Shown here one piece after another: positions 48,620-61,446 of a stretch of 64,000 nucleotides of DNA; the first letter of the stretch is position 1, and each line of letters opens with the position of its first letter. The stretch lies in contig CM034127.1 in the NCBI GenBank assembly GCA_019914995.1, positions 4,216,001 through 4,280,000 of the forward strand. The letters are read 5' to 3'. The notes beneath the pieces are model-generated. The model searched no databases. It was not told the DNA's origin and saw nothing but the letters and a program-made list of their open reading frames with translations. The stretch comes from Acanthochlamys bracteata. Lineage: Eukaryota > Streptophyta > Magnoliopsida > Pandanales > Velloziaceae. The translations under genes and the position numbers were made by a program.

Positions 48620-50118
48620 CGGACAGGTCAAAAGCAGCTTATGTTTTTTTGCGGATCAGGTCAAAATAAATTACACAGTTTTTATTCATTCTTTATTATT
48701 TATTTGTTATTTGGGTATCAGAAGAAAAACAATTGCTATCATTAAATATATAATATGCAAACATAATATTTGTTGTTGTTTATTTAAGGGACGTTTGACA
48801 TAACTATTCAAATAGTAAGTTTTAAATTTTTTTATTTTAAATTTTAATATATTTTTATAATATTTAAAAAATTTATTTTAAAGTTTAAATAATATAAAAC
48901 AATTTCACCTAATAAAAATTTTTATTATTTATTTTTATTATCTTTTTAGTTAAAATAATATAGTTTATTTAAAAAAAAATAAAAATATTTTTTATCAGAA
49001 AAAATTTTTTTAGAAGTATTTTTAAATATCGAGTTTTATAGCTCACTTGTTATATATTTAGCATGAATTTTGAATACATATGAAGGCACTTGTAGCAAAA
49101 AAAGTCTAATTTATTCAAAAAAGAAAAAATTTACCGTCAGAAATTAAAATTTTAATCAAGTGAAAAATTAAAAGTTTATATAAACAATCGGAATATTGAT
49201 TCTAATTACTAGGTTAATTTTCTTTTAACCAAATGTAGCCCTTAATAAGGGGAGCTTCTCATATTTAAGGAAGTTTATGGTTATTGGCAACAGCAACTTG
49301 GCAACTTTCAAGAGCGTACAGATAGTTTAGATTTGCTTAATTAAAAAAAATTATCTTATTTAATTAAAAATTACATTTAAAATTTCTCTAAAAATTAATA
49401 TATTTTATTTTACTTTTAAATTTTATAAAAGTTTTCATAATCCTATAAAAAATATGTTCAAAAAGATGAAAGTTAATAAGAGATGAATAGCGTGTTTGCA
49501 TTTTTAAGCTAATTTTTTCACCAAAAATTAATTTCTCAATTCTCTGTAAAAAGTAAATATAAAAGTTAAACACAATTTTTATTACCAACAATTTATACTT
49601 TCAAAAATATTATTTGTATTTTTAAATTTATTCTTTACTAAAAATAAAGTATAAAACTTTAACTTATCTTCAAACTTATTTAAAGTATGCGCAAAAAAAG
49701 AGAGTATAAACACTCTCGAACATAAGCTTTATAATTTTTGCATGGTCAAAAATAGTTACGTATGTGAAGAAATGAATTTCTGACCAACTATATCTTATCA
49801 TAATGACTGATCCAACAGTGTTGTATTTATCATTTAGGTCCCTGAGAAATGTATGTAAAATATTTGTTAGAAGACAATCGGAATGTTTAGATAAGCTTAC
49901 AAAATACTTATCATTCTAAATAAATAATTTATATTTTAATAATTTTTTAATAAATTATACAATTTTTGTGAATATTTATATATCATACATAATTTATATA
50001 TCATAAAAGTAATATATATATATATTTTTTTTTAATTATTTTTTTAAAACTAATACGGTTGGAACGTGTGATCATTCTAGACACTAAGTAGAGTTGGAAC
50101 TTTAGAAGCAAGCTTATA
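48620..50118. other. AT-rich intergenic DNA with probable decayed MITEs
   Basis: No gene. A segment starting GGGACGTTTGACATAAC near 48788 resembles the start of the sequence at 62734, so it may be a shared MITE family. A GCGTGTTTGCATTTTTAAGC start near 49493 looks like another AT-rich MITE. Neither has confirmed ends. Confidence 0.35.
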
Positions 50119-50254
50119 GTTCTAATCAAAGTTGGCAAATCCGACCCGGATGTCGACCCGACATTCTTTCCGGGTTGACGGTTCGCAGTTCGACCGGCCG
50201 GTTCAGCAGGTCGGACTGCCGAATCGCTGTCCTACCGGAACGATGCTGGCGAAT

Positions 50255-50569
50255 TCAACAAAGATGACGCCCACTGTCGGAGCAATGGCGTATAGCGAGA
50301 CGGACTTCGGCAATTGTTTTGGTAACGATGGAAGAGATAATGTCGGGGAGAGATTTGGTGTAAAGATCAGAGATGGTTGAGATTGTTGAGAGGCAAATGT
50401 CAGGGTAGAGAGTTGCTAAACAGTGCTGAGCGAAAATGTCCATTGTCGTTGTTGTTTGCTCGAGTTGTTCAGTGTTTTCATATTTGGAAAGAACAAGATC
50501 AAGAAGGAAGGAGAAGGTAATGGTGAAGAGAACGAGCTTAGCTCTTTTGCTGCTAGTAGGAGTTAGCAC
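50255..50569 (-). pseudogene. Pectin methylesterase / PMEI-domain N-terminal fragment
   Basis: The minus-strand frame gives a hydrophobic N-terminal segment (KLVLFTITFSFLLDLVL) followed by CLATLYPDICLSTIS and DLYTKSLPDIISSIVTKTI. This matches the start of the PMEI domain at the N-terminus of type I pectin methylesterases, with the conserved Cys and YP(D/E)xC pattern. The frame ends about 100 residues in, before the rest of the four-helix bundle and without any esterase domain, and then runs into the CCG-rich end of the hAT-like element. I read it as a captured, truncated fragment; an expressed short PMEI-like peptide is less likely. Confidence 0.65.
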
Positions 50570-50943
50570 CGCACTTGTGCGAAGAAAAGATTTCTTAGCT
50601 TTCGTGTTTTGGAAATTTGAAGCAAGAAAAAGTCAAACCTGTAGGTGTGGGTGAGAGGGAGCAATGAAGAGAGAAAAAAAATGTGACATGACATTAATTG
50701 AGTAGGAAAATTTAATACACAGTACTTGATTTTGATAAGACGGATAACAAGCAAATCCAAACAAAAGAAAATTTCAACACCGCAAACCTTTCATCTCTTT
50801 CCACGTGCAGTTCAATGTCTGTTTCCAGAACACTCTCGCTTCATTTAACTAATCAACAAATCTTCTACTCCATTGTTTCTTTTCTTCTTCTTCGTTAAAC
50901 TCTTATTCTTCTATTTTTCAAGATTTTAGTTTGAAGAATCGCA

Positions 50944-51153
50944 ATGGCGGATTAGGGGCCGGTGGTAACTGCAGTGGTGATGTTCGTGCGGTTGACGCCA
51001 TGGTTGCTATTCCAGTTACCAGAAAAAAACATATTTGTTGAGTTTGGTAACATGCAAATCTATGGGATATCGATTCTTGTTTATGCCGTTATTTATTTCG
51101 ATCTTATTACTATTTTTTTCATCGCTATTAGCGTTCAGATCTACACCGTTTAA
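50944..51153 (+). pseudogene. DUF3339 small membrane protein copy with stop at codon 4
   Basis: From ATGGCGGAT the frame reads M-A-D-stop-GPVVTAVVMFVRLTPWLL, then FQLPEKNIFVEFGNMQIYG and ISILVYAVIYFDLITIFF, ending in QIYTV and TAA: 70 codons, the normal length of the plant DUF3339 family. The family normally has Trp at position 4 (MADWGPV), so TGG has become TAG. Family-conserved positions are also changed (SPG to TPW, SGASILVHA to YGISILVYA). Two hydrophobic segments remain. The preceding pyrimidine-rich 150 bp look like a genuine 5' untranslated region, so the copy was probably taken from genomic DNA or a full transcript. Confidence 0.85.
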
Positions 51154-51510
51154 GGCTAGCTAGTTTTATAATAGCAGAAAAATGAGAAAGAAGAACATAT
51201 GATCGAGATAATTAATTTGTTTCTTGATTGGGGTTTGTTTGTTGAATGTATTCAACAATTATAGGTTGTTATCTGTGTGATCTCCGTATAGAATGAATGG
51301 AGAGTAGTGGTTGAGTAAATTTTTTTTTCACCCCAATCCGGATCGATCCGGACGGGCGATTCAAACGGTTCTTTATCGACCCGTCCGGATCATTACGGAT
51401 TAATTGTATGTCCGGTTTTATTGTAGATTCGGACCGGTTGGGAGTCCAGATCGATAATTTCCGAATCAATTCGGACAGTTCGGTCCGAATCTACTAACTA
51501 TGATTCTAAT

Positions 51511-54020
51511 CCATTAGAGACCTCGGTCCCTGTGGGGTTGTTTAAAAAAAATTAATTATTTCAAACTATTTATATTATTTTTAAAAAATATATAATATAA
51601 GTAACATCCAGTATTTTATTTTTTATTTAAAAAACTTTTAAAATATTGTAAAAGTTTTATTAGAAAAGAAAATGTTAAAATGAGTAAAACTGTAAAAACG
51701 TAATACAAAGGGCAGCGCCAAATATATAGTTCTTTACAAATTTCAGAGAAACATAGGGCCGGTTTAGCACTACTTTTTCGAAAGTATGTTTTAATTTTAA
51801 ATAAATTTTTGTAATATCATGTGAAATTTAATTAAAATTTTAAAAAATATAAAAAAACTTTGTCGTTAAATAATAAAATTTATTTTTTCATAAAAATAAA
51901 AATATTTTTTATTTTTAAAAAAACTTTTTAAACACTTCCTAATGGTTGTCAGGATTAAAGAATTATTAATTTATTTAAACTAATACGGAAGTAATTTTTA
52001 AAAAATAAAACTCTATGAAAGAACAAAATTAATAAAAATGAATATGTAAAATTAACAGAAAATAATGTTTTGACGAATATATTTTGGAGTAATTAATATG
52101 TCGTCCAGCTAAGAAGATTGTTTAGTAATCAATCTTTCGATAATGATTAACATCGTGTACGCAAACAAATCTATGTTTCAAAATGATAAAACTATTAAGT
52201 GCTGACAGCGACGGGTTTGTTTCTTTTAAGACTAATAAGGTGTTTGACTGATTTTTAACTCATTTTTATTTTAAATTTTTAATTAGTTTTCTATAAATTT
52301 TATGGACTTTTCTAAAATGTATACAAAATAAAAAAATTAAACATTGCAAAATTTATTATTAGTTATTAATATTATTTTTAAAACTATAAAAATACAATTT
52401 ATTGAAACTCTCAAAATATTTTTTTGGATAAATTTTTATTTTTTTAAGATTATAAAAAGTAAAATATTTGTTTTTAAAATTTGCATTACACAATTTCACA
52501 CGTGCAAATTCATTTTATTGGTCCAATATAGAGATGACCAAAAGAAGGTGACATTTTTGGATAATTAATCACTGAAATTAACAAAGTAGACTTTATGTTT
52601 TGCACATTTGTTGTTTTCCTAATTGAAGTTTTGGCTGGTATGTACTAATAAAAGCTATAAAAAAAATTTAGGAATACTTCAGATAGGAGCTAAAATAGTA
52701 ATGCAAATTTATCAATAGCTTTATTGGATATGTAAAGCCAATTTGCATACGAATTAAAATACAACGCACAAAAAATGCAACTTAAAAATGCAAATGTTCG
52801 GTTCGAGCCGAGTTAACCCGATCTACAGGCCCATAGGTTGCCAGGGAAAGAGGTTATGCAAGCGTTTTCAAAAATATTTTTTTATTTTAAAAAATATTTT
52901 AATTTATTTCAATAATTAAACTTTACTATTTTGATTTAGAAATAATCATAATAATAAATAATAATAATATTTTACTATATAAAATTTTTTATACTAAAAT
53001 CTTTAAATAAGTTTTGTAAAAAATTATAAAAAATTTATTAAAAAGTGTAAACTAAAAAAATGGAGAAGCGCTTTTCCATACCACAATTTTCGAACAACCT
53101 AATAGGCATAGGAAGACGTTATCATTCAAGCGATGGCAACAAGTGATCAGAAAGTAACTGAGAGCCGACAGAGATGACTGATCGGAGGAGATGGCGAAGC
53201 TGATTGCGTCAGGAGATCCGATCTTCGTTGAGACAGAACTACGTTACGAACTGAGTGCGGCAACGACGAGATGCTAAAAAGATCAAACAGTGGCACAAGT
53301 GGCAAGATCGGTGAGATGCAGAAGCGGTGAGTGAAGCTTGCTCAAGGCAATGCCACCAAATGCGTTCAAGGTGCAGGTGCACACTCAAAATCCTAACTCG
53401 TGCGGCAGCATTCGGAGATGATTGCGGTGTTGTTAGGCCTATTTGATCCTCGAGGTGATATCTAATTAGCAACTATATTAAAACTCATTAGGGGTTGAAA
53501 TAATATTGATACACTAGTAGCAGTTGTCAAGTCGTAGAATTATGAGTAGTAGTTGCCAAAGGTGCAACAATAGCACCGTAGACGTGAAAGAGTTACAGTA
53601 TTTATGGAGTATTATATGGTATTGAAATTTAATTTTAGTAGTGGATTCTTTTTTTCTACCGCCGTAGATTTTTATCAAGTTAATGAAAATTTTTCTATGT
53701 CAATTATTGTGCTTCTCAATTGGTATATTTTATCACAAAATTTTTTATATTTTCATTGTGTTTGCCAAGAGCGGCTGTCTTAGGATTAGTTCGAAATTGC
53801 CTCATTTGTAACAAGCTTGTGGTTCACTTGTTTATGGTTAAAAAAAATGCACAAAGAAACATATTTTTGAATTAAAAAAATCAGAATAGAAGAGATAGTA
53901 TTCTATTATAATCAAAAAGCAAAAAAATAAATTATAACTAAAGGTCGGCAAGAATAATCTTTTGTAATATCAATAAAAAGATCAATAGTTATTACAAATA
54001 TAATTCATTCTTTTTAAATA
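51511..54020. other. AT-rich intergenic DNA with a short GC-richer block
   Basis: Mostly AT-rich with no gene. The segment about 53100-53470 is less AT-rich, with open but unrecognised frames on both strands; it may be a piece of a retroelement. A GGGCCGGTTTAGCAC start near 51758 is a possible AT-rich MITE end, unconfirmed. Confidence 0.35.
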
Positions 54021-54029
54021 GTAAACTAA

Positions 54030-54300
54030 TATATATTACAAAAACTTTAGTCTTATATATTATTCGGCTGGTATTCAGCTGAACCACTTATAAGTTCTCT
54101 AATCAACTCTACTTAGAGCTCTAAATTTTTGAACGGAAGACACGAGCTTGTAACATAATATCAGAGCGCATAATTACGACTAACAGACACATCAAACACA
54201 TACGACGACATGATGAACATTCATGCTTTACATGAGAGTGTATGTTAAGAGGACTTTAGTTCTATATTATCGTATTTGCTTGTTACAAAAAATTGCGGAC
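54030..54300 (+). mobile_element. Decayed LTR/TRIM-type retroelement remnant
   Basis: TATCAGAGC at about 54159-54167 follows GCTTGTAACATAA. This resembles the initiator-tRNA-Met primer-binding site (TGGTATCAGAGC) directly after the end of a plant 5' LTR. A related sequence occurs on both sides: AACTTTAGTCTTATATATTAT at about 54034 and GACTTTAGTTCTATATTATC at about 54251, suggesting two copies of a short LTR start. The element is too degraded to set ends. Confidence 0.4.
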
Positions 54301-57300
54301 TTTTCTTTGTACATGTCCCTCTGAAAGCAGTACTTGTATGCGTATATATGTACTGCTAAAATAATACTGTTTATTTGCTATTGGAGTATTTGCTTCCTAC
54401 TTTGGTTCCAATTTATCCTAACTTAATTACAATGTGCACTTCACATTTTCACCCTTAATATATGATATGATTAAAATGTGTTTATTTTGACTTTTCATCA
54501 ATTTTTATTTTGAATCTCTAACCATATGGTCGATTTCAAGTGCCATCAAGTACCATATTGATCACATATAGTCGCAATATTATTTGAACCAATTTTAAAA
54601 AGATAATCAAAATTGTCCTCTTAATAGGTTAGGACTGTTCAAGACAAAGATCTTGTTGAAGAAAGTAGATTAACTTTTGTGTTAGGTAACAATTTAGATG
54701 TTCTACCAAGTCCTTTGAAGTCAAATGTAATTAGATTCATCAAATATTCCTCCAAGTTAAATTGGGACCATTGTCCCTTGTTTAATTTCGCCACAACTTT
54801 AAAGAAGATACATAAATTAAACATGACAAGACTACCTCAAAAGGAATGCATATCTTTTTCCACCTTCATCTCAAAACCCTTCTGTAAAGTAAATCCACGT
54901 CATATCCTATTCATTCTCATCCAAAACAGGTATATCTCACCTCTTCTCTAGACGAACAAAAATGTCAAGTTATTGAATAATTGGTTGTAATCAGAAATAA
55001 ACAGTTGCTAGCTCTACATATTGGCACAGCTAAGAATCTCTTGGTGTTCAAAAAAGAGACCCACCACTGAAGGATGCATATATTTTTAGATAAATTTTCA
55101 TAATATTTTAAAAAAATCTTAAAATTTTAAAAATTTATATATACTACAACTCTTAAATGTATAAAATTTTATCATTTTTTTCAATTTAAAAAATTAGAAA
55201 TTCTTCAAAGTACTTTTTATTTTAAAAAGAATTTTTATGATAACATTCTCAAACGTTTTTCTGTGATCATGAGGAGAATGAGAGGGAGAGCCATGATTGA
55301 TGACAAATGACTGATTATAAGAAGCTCGTGATATGCATGGATGGATCGTTATGAATCACCCGTTCCCCATCATCTGCTTTTGCTTTTTGTTGAGATAGAT
55401 AACAAACAACAAGATGAGATGATTGCTGGTCGATGACTGTTTTGACTTTGTTCATTTGTTTCTTCTCACTTAAGGAATATTCCAATTGAACTAAAAAACT
55501 GTTTGTAAGTATTTATTAACAAAAGTTTTTCTTAAAAAAAATTTTTAGATATATTATTTATCTGTATTTTAAAAATTTTTTAAATATATTTTTAAAAAAT
55601 CGTGCATAATTTTTTTGAAGTTGAAAAAAACTTATTGAAAAAGTTTTAGTAATTGGATTTTCAAGTTGAAAGTTAAGATACGTTAGCCCAAAATTTTAAG
55701 TCAAGGCCCTTAATAAGCTTGATATAAGGCCCAGTCCGTTTAATAATAGATAGCAAATTGTGATGGTTGATGTACGCAAGGGCGTGTTTATTAATTCTCT
55801 AAATTTATTTTTTATCAAATATTTTATTTTTAACTAATTTTTAAATAATATTAAATTTTTCAGTGAAAAATTCTACTTTTAAATATTAAATTTAAAACTA
55901 AAATTTTACTTTCAAATTTATTTTTAATACAAAATAAACACAACTTTTTTTTTTTATTAAACTCACATTTGAAAATTAAGCTCTGAATACAGCTGCATTA
56001 CTTTTTCATTTTCGTTCGAGAAACAGTTCAAACCAAACTTTAGAGGTAGTTTAGAATTATTTAAAATAATATTTTTCTAAAAAATTAGTTTTGGAATATA
56101 CATAATTATTTAATGTATAATTTATTCATATTTAAAATATAAAAAACTAAAACAGAGATAAATTCTCAGCCAAATGTCTTTCTCCTAATAATGTATTATA
56201 CATACTATCATTTTCAATCACCTTACCAGACACATAATTATTAAGTCATCATTCATAATTTCCACACAATCACGTTACCTAGAAACTTAATTAATTAATC
56301 TAATCAATCAATCACGTTCCATCTTTCTCAATCGATCTCTCAAAATAATCAATTAATAACCACCTGTATATGATAATCAAAATTAGCATGATACCATTAT
56401 ACTCAATTGTATAGTGATAGAGTTTGTTGAATTGTAAGCCAAAGAAAAGAAATAATTGTTTGTATATATGTGTACCATGCTAGCTGCTCTTCTTTTTCCT
56501 TTTAGAAAAATTCAACGGTATTTATAATACTATTTTTTATTTCTAAAATATATATTTTTTGAAAAAATATAAATAAAATATATATCATATAAAAATTATA
56601 TGCATATATTATTTTCAAAAATCAAATTTTTCTTTGAAAATTCCTTTAAATAAATTTTATGTTTTCAGAAATAAAAAATAATAACAGTTGAATTTTTCAA
56701 TAAGCATTCTCGAACATTCTCTAAATGCTAATAAGTGCCGAGTGGGCGGGACCAAACGTTTTGCTTGCCACTCTTCAGGAGTTGATTCAATGTTCTCCAA
56801 GCGTGCAATTCAAACCTTGCCATGCCATCACTCAACAACAATACCAAAATGTAATTTTTCTTCTATATCATTCGAATAATGTGGCAGTAATGTTCATGGA
56901 TATATCTCTATTGTTCAACCTTCTACACAGATCAGAAAAAGAAATAAAGAAACAAAAAGAAGAGTAGTTCATGCATATAATATGTAGCTGTATCTCTCAG
57001 TCACCATCATCAGCATGCCATGCGTCTCTAGGTTTTGGATTGATAGATAATTAAAGTTGTCATACATATCCAGAAGCTAGAAACTTTTGAACTCCTCCAA
57101 GCAAATTGAAACCTTTTTTGGGGAAATTTTATTAAGCATGCGCGCAGCTTCCCAATAAGTTCTTTCTTCTGGGCTTCAAAGTGAAGCTTTTTCTTTTTCT
57201 TCTGGTTCTGGTAATCATATTTTTGAGCTTCAAAGCAAAGCTAAATTAAATCTGCTTTTGCAGACATACTTCCTGTTGACATCTGAAGAAATTTATAATA

Positions 57301-57397
57301 ATAAACAGAAGAGTAAAACTAACTCAAAAAGAACTCACTTTGATAAATAAAAACTCATCAATCTTTATGATGAAATTAACTAAAATAATATTGATCA
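54301..57397. other. AT-rich intergenic DNA; 3' region of the LysM gene at its right end
   Basis: No supported gene. Near 55790-55945 a GGGCGTGTTTATTAATTCTC start and an AAAATAAACACAAC end look like a further AT-rich Tourist-like element related to those at 61447-61896, without clear target duplications. About 57000-57397 probably includes the LysM 3' untranslated region. Confidence 0.35.
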
Positions 57398-57784
57398 TCA
57401 ATGCATGGATTGCTTGGAAGGATTAAGCTTGATAACCAAACCAGGGAAAACATCATCAGGATCATGAATATGTGGATTCCTCTCAACAATAAACGGATCA
57501 CCACACTTATCACTGATGGTATGCAGCGTCTCTCCTTCTCCAACAACGTATATTTCCTCGCAAGGTCTGCTGATTAGCTGCTTCCCTTTAACAGTAGTGC
57601 TTGCAATAGAATATTGCTCCGTCTCCGCCGCTGCTGCTACCGCAGTTGCTGGACGGGTATCTCGTAACGAACTGATAAGAACGAGAACAACGATGAGTAG
57701 AGTGCCATAGAAAGATATAGCGTCCGCTACTGCCACCGCAGTCGCGATGTTGCTGCTTTTTTTCTTCATGAACGAAGGCGCCAT
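57398..57784 (-). CDS. Short LysM-domain protein with N-terminal membrane anchor
   Basis: Single exon, 128 aa from the ATG at 57782-57784. The N-terminus MAPSFMKKKS is basic, followed by a hydrophobic helix (about residues 22-40, FYGTLLIVVLVLISSL), giving a signal anchor or uncleaved signal. One LysM domain (about 75-120) reads CEEIYVVGEGETLHTISDKC, then GDPFIVERNPHIHDPDDVFP and GLVIKLNP. LysM domains bind N-acetylglucosamine polymers (chitin, peptidoglycan). With no kinase or GPI region, this belongs to the small plant LysM group of unknown role, probably a secretory-pathway or membrane protein. A leader with GA-rich sequence lies directly upstream (57785-57860). Confidence 0.88.
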   Translation of the reverse strand: MAPSFMKKKSSNIATAVAVADAISFYGTLLIVVLVLISSLRDTRPATAVAAAAETEQYSIASTTVKGKQLISRPCEEIYVVGEGETLHTISDKCGDPFIVERNPHIHDPDDVFPGLVIKLNPSKQSMH

Positions 57785-58683
57785 ATGCGTTGCAAGATGA
57801 ATTAATGAAGACTATGAAGAAGAGTTTATGTTTATATATAGAAAGAGAGAAAGGAGGAGTTGTGGCCGTTTGTAATATAGTGGATGAAACCAGAGTGGTG
57901 TGGTGGTTTGTTGAGTTTTTGGGTAGAACAACGGAACGGTGGTGGTGGTGGAGAAGGAAAGCACGCTCGTTGTCTCTTTAATTGGTATTTTATTTCATTC
58001 TATTCTAAAATTTTATTTTTATATTTTTAATAAATATTTATAAAATTAAATTAAAATTTAAAATATAAACAATTATATTATAAATTTTATTATTACTTAT
58101 TATTTATTAGTTTTTAAATAAAAAATAGATTTATTTTAAAAATAATACAAAATTATTTTCATTTAAAAAAAATACTTTCAAAATACTCTTTAATTCTTTT
58201 GGAATTAAAATTAGGATTTGATTGACGTTATTTTTATACGCAAAAAGAAAATGAAAAGAGAGCAGGTTCAGTGGCTTGCGGTAGGAGCCAACGGTGCCGT
58301 TTGGCTAAAATTTCCTTTTTTTAATAATATTTATAAAATTAAGAATATTAAAAATATATGTAATAATAAGCTATCTTCTAGTTAAAGAAAAAAATTTTAT
58401 TTTAAAATGTTTTAAATATTTATTGTTTTATAAAATCTTTGTTTCAAAAACAATTTACGTCATACATGCGTAAGGGTATTTGGAACAGCGGACATATATT
58501 AATTAGTTTACTTAAGTTTCACAATGAAACTAGATAGGGCTTAGTTTACTTTGATTTTTCGTTTTGGTCGACTAGACGGTTGAAACGGTGACAAAAGAAT
58601 AAGGTGCCACGTGCGTTGCAATCAACCAGCTGTTGGGAAGTTGGGATTGAAGCTGCAGCCCGTTCTATTTGTTCTCTCTGCGT
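57785..58683. other. LysM promoter and AT-rich spacer
   Basis: About 57785-57990 is the likely leader and promoter of the LysM gene, including a GGTGGTGGTGGTGG tract near 57939. The rest is AT-rich. A G-box-like CCACGTGC occurs near 58606. No gene was recognised. Confidence 0.4.
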
Positions 58684-59465
58684 CATAATTGTCAGATTCA
58701 AATCGCTCCGTTTAGATCGATCCAAAAATTATCAATTTAAACAATAAATCAGTACCAAATTTTAAAAAAAATTATTTATATAATCGATCCATTTTGATCT
58801 GTTTTGACTTATTTTAACCCGTTCAATCTGCCCGTCCGGATCAAACCGGATTAAAAAAAATTTTTAAAAATTAATTAAATAATTTTGAATTGATAATATA
58901 TTTAATATAAAAATAAGTATTAATAGTTCTATATTGAAAAATAATATATAGTTTAGATTTAGCATTTAGATGTGATAATATAAAAATATAATTGATTATT
59001 TTTTATTTATAAATATCAATTATTAGTAATTTTTAAATTTTTATATTATAAAATATTTAGACTCAAATATATATACCTAAAAAATTAGTTATATTTATTT
59101 TATAATTTATTTATTTTATAATTTTATTTTTTTCTAGTCTTCTAATTTATTTAAATATTTTTATTTATAAATTGTAGTTGTTATTATTATTGTTGGTGGT
59201 GGCAATTAGATAGCAATATTTTAATTTTTGCTGTGATTATTATTGCTGTTGTTGTTGATAGTAATGATATAATAAAAATACTCTAATTTTTTGTTATGAT
59301 TGCTATAATTATTATTATTAGTAGTGTCATTGGTAGTAGATTTCTTACATAATAATAATTATTATTAGTTAAAAATATTTTAATATTATTGATCCGACGG
59401 TTCAATTAGAACCGTGATTCAGATAGTTTTTTGGTTCGATATCCGATCCGGTTCTTACAACTATG
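58684..59465. mobile_element. hAT-like non-autonomous element without genes
   Basis: The left end CATAATTGTCAGATTCAAATC and the right end, read on the other strand, CATAGTTGTAAGAACCGGATC share the CATARTTGTMAGA start. CCG/GATCC-rich subterminal sequence occurs on both sides (GATCGATCC, CCGTCCGGATC; GATCCGACGG, GATCCGGTTC). The 8-bp flanks do not match, so the ends or target site have decayed. The interior is AT-rich and non-coding. Confidence 0.5.
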
Positions 59466-61446
59466 TTTTAGATTACAATGATCCCAATTGAACGTTTAAC
59501 TAGTTGGAATGTTAGATAAAAGAAACGATAAGAAATTTTTTGGCAAATGTGTATTTCATTCTAATCGATTAACTAATATCATGATGATTAAGCAAAATTT
59601 TGTGTTGCAATGTGGCCTGTGATACTATTGGATTAGCTGCATCCATCAAAACTTTACGTCAATCTCTAATCTGTATGATCTATTTTTATTTAGTGGGACG
59701 GTGGCCCGTGGTTGGAAAACCCCTTTTAAGTTTGGTCCATGCATTATGCAGCAGTCAGCGCAACACTTGTAATTCCTACTTTTGCTACTATAAAGTTTAT
59801 ATTTTAGTCCGTAGACATTCTTTCTGAATTTTTGTAAGAATTGATTACGTACATCCTCTAACTCAAAATTTCGAATTGAAGAGCTATACTTCTAACAAGC
59901 AAATAAGTTTCTTAGTTTGTTACAGTTAGTCACGAGCACAATTGTCAACCTTTAGCCGGCCTTATGGAACGGGCACCGGTTCTTACAAGTTGTTTGTTGA
60001 GATGGTGAAATGAGTTGAATCCAGATAACGACGATCCATAGACGAAGCTTTTGAACGCGCACAGTGTATGCATGTTACTTTCAGCAACAAGTGCATTGCT
60101 TGATTCCTTCCCTTCCAGGGGTGCATTGCACTATGAACATATTTGTTTTGAAGTTGGTTGCCACATAAGTAGAGTCAACTCAAATTTTGTTTCTGCGTGT
60201 TTTGAAGGTTACATAATTTTCCAACTTGCTATTAAAGAGTTATTTTTAAGTACTTATGAAATAAATATTTTTATAATAAGAAATATTTTTATTTTATTTA
60301 GATAAACGAATTTTATTGTTTTAATTTAAAAAAATAAAAATACAGGAATATAAGCTTACGGCCTCCATATAACCTTCCTGGAACAAAAACATTTTCAATT
60401 ACTGAATCATGCAATTCGCGCCGGTTATGCAAGCTTATATATATGTGGTTTTCAAATAGTAATTATGTAGTATAATATTTTTAAATACAATTTAACTATT
60501 AAAACTTAATGTTGTTGCAATTATACAGTATTCTAAATATTTTTTTTCATTTTTTTAATGTGTTATAATCATTTTAAAATTATAAATAATGATAATGTTA
60601 ATAATAAAAAGTTTATTAAATAGTTTAATTAAAATAATAATAAAGATTAGTAGTAATGATAATATACTGGTAATGTATTGCAATTATGTTATTAAAATTA
60701 TTTATTATTATAGTATTTTATTTATGAAAGAGATTTAATTTTTAATCAAAAACTTTCAAAAGTCAATACTTTCAAAATTAATTTACATCACTTCAAAAGA
60801 GCACAAAAATCCCATTCACATTACTGTAAATCATGTAGAAAAAGATTTTGGAAGTCTAATGAAATTGAATTTTTTTAAGTTAAGATATTTATAAAAATTT
60901 TGGAAACTGAGTTTAACTTTATTAATTAAAAAAATTATAAATATAAAAATTATCACATATAATTTTTTTATATATTTTAATTTTAAAAATTTATAATATT
61001 AAAAATATGAGTTATTTTTTAGAAATAAAAAGTATTTTAAACGTTTTAGTCGAACGGCGTCCAAGTGAAAATTTTTCAGAAAGAAGTGATTCTTCTGAAA
61101 TAACTAATTGCAACGTTGATGAACGATCGATTGGGAACCCAAAGTATAAAACTTTTTCCAAGGAAACTTAGGTACTAGGCCCAATTACATAGAAGATCCA
61201 TTTTAGGGAGTGTTCTTTTATATACGAAAGTAATTTTTTTTTACTAAAAAATTATTTTTAATTTATATTTAATAAAAAAATCACTTTTAATAATACTATT
61301 TTTATCAATTCAATTTTAAAAACTCATTTTCAAAACTAAAAAAAGCACTAGTAATACTATTTGAACCTATTAAGTTCAACTAAATTTAAACAGTATTTTT
61401 TATATTTAGATGAGTTAAATAATCGTTTATGGCGGCTTGCTTTTAA
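59466..61446. other. Intergenic DNA, no gene seen
   Basis: Open frames at about 59600-59827 and 60051-60305 match nothing I recognise. The stretch 60200-61050 is strongly AT-rich. No repeats with clear ends were found. Confidence 0.4.

Larger units (their letters stand above)
50127..51502. mobile_element. hAT-like non-autonomous element carrying host-gene fragments
   Basis: The left end CAAAGTTGGCAAATCCGACC and the right end, read on the other strand, CATAGTTAGTAGATTCGGAC match at about 15 of 22 positions. Most mismatches are transitions. The immediate 8-bp flanks are GTTCTAAT (50119-50126) and ATTCTAAT (51503-51510), matching 7 of 8, the hAT-type 8-bp target duplication. The CCG-rich subterminal sequence (repeated CCGGAT/CCGACC) is also typical of plant hAT ends. 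There is no transposase. The interior holds a PMEI-type fragment (minus) and a DUF3339 gene copy with leader-like sequence (plus). This is the architecture of a Pack-type (gene-capturing) transposon. Confidence 0.72.

Noticed and set aside
53239..53472. 77-codon minus-strand frame in a GC-richer block
   Set aside because: No family features, no start or splice context. It may be part of a retroelement, but I could not support it.
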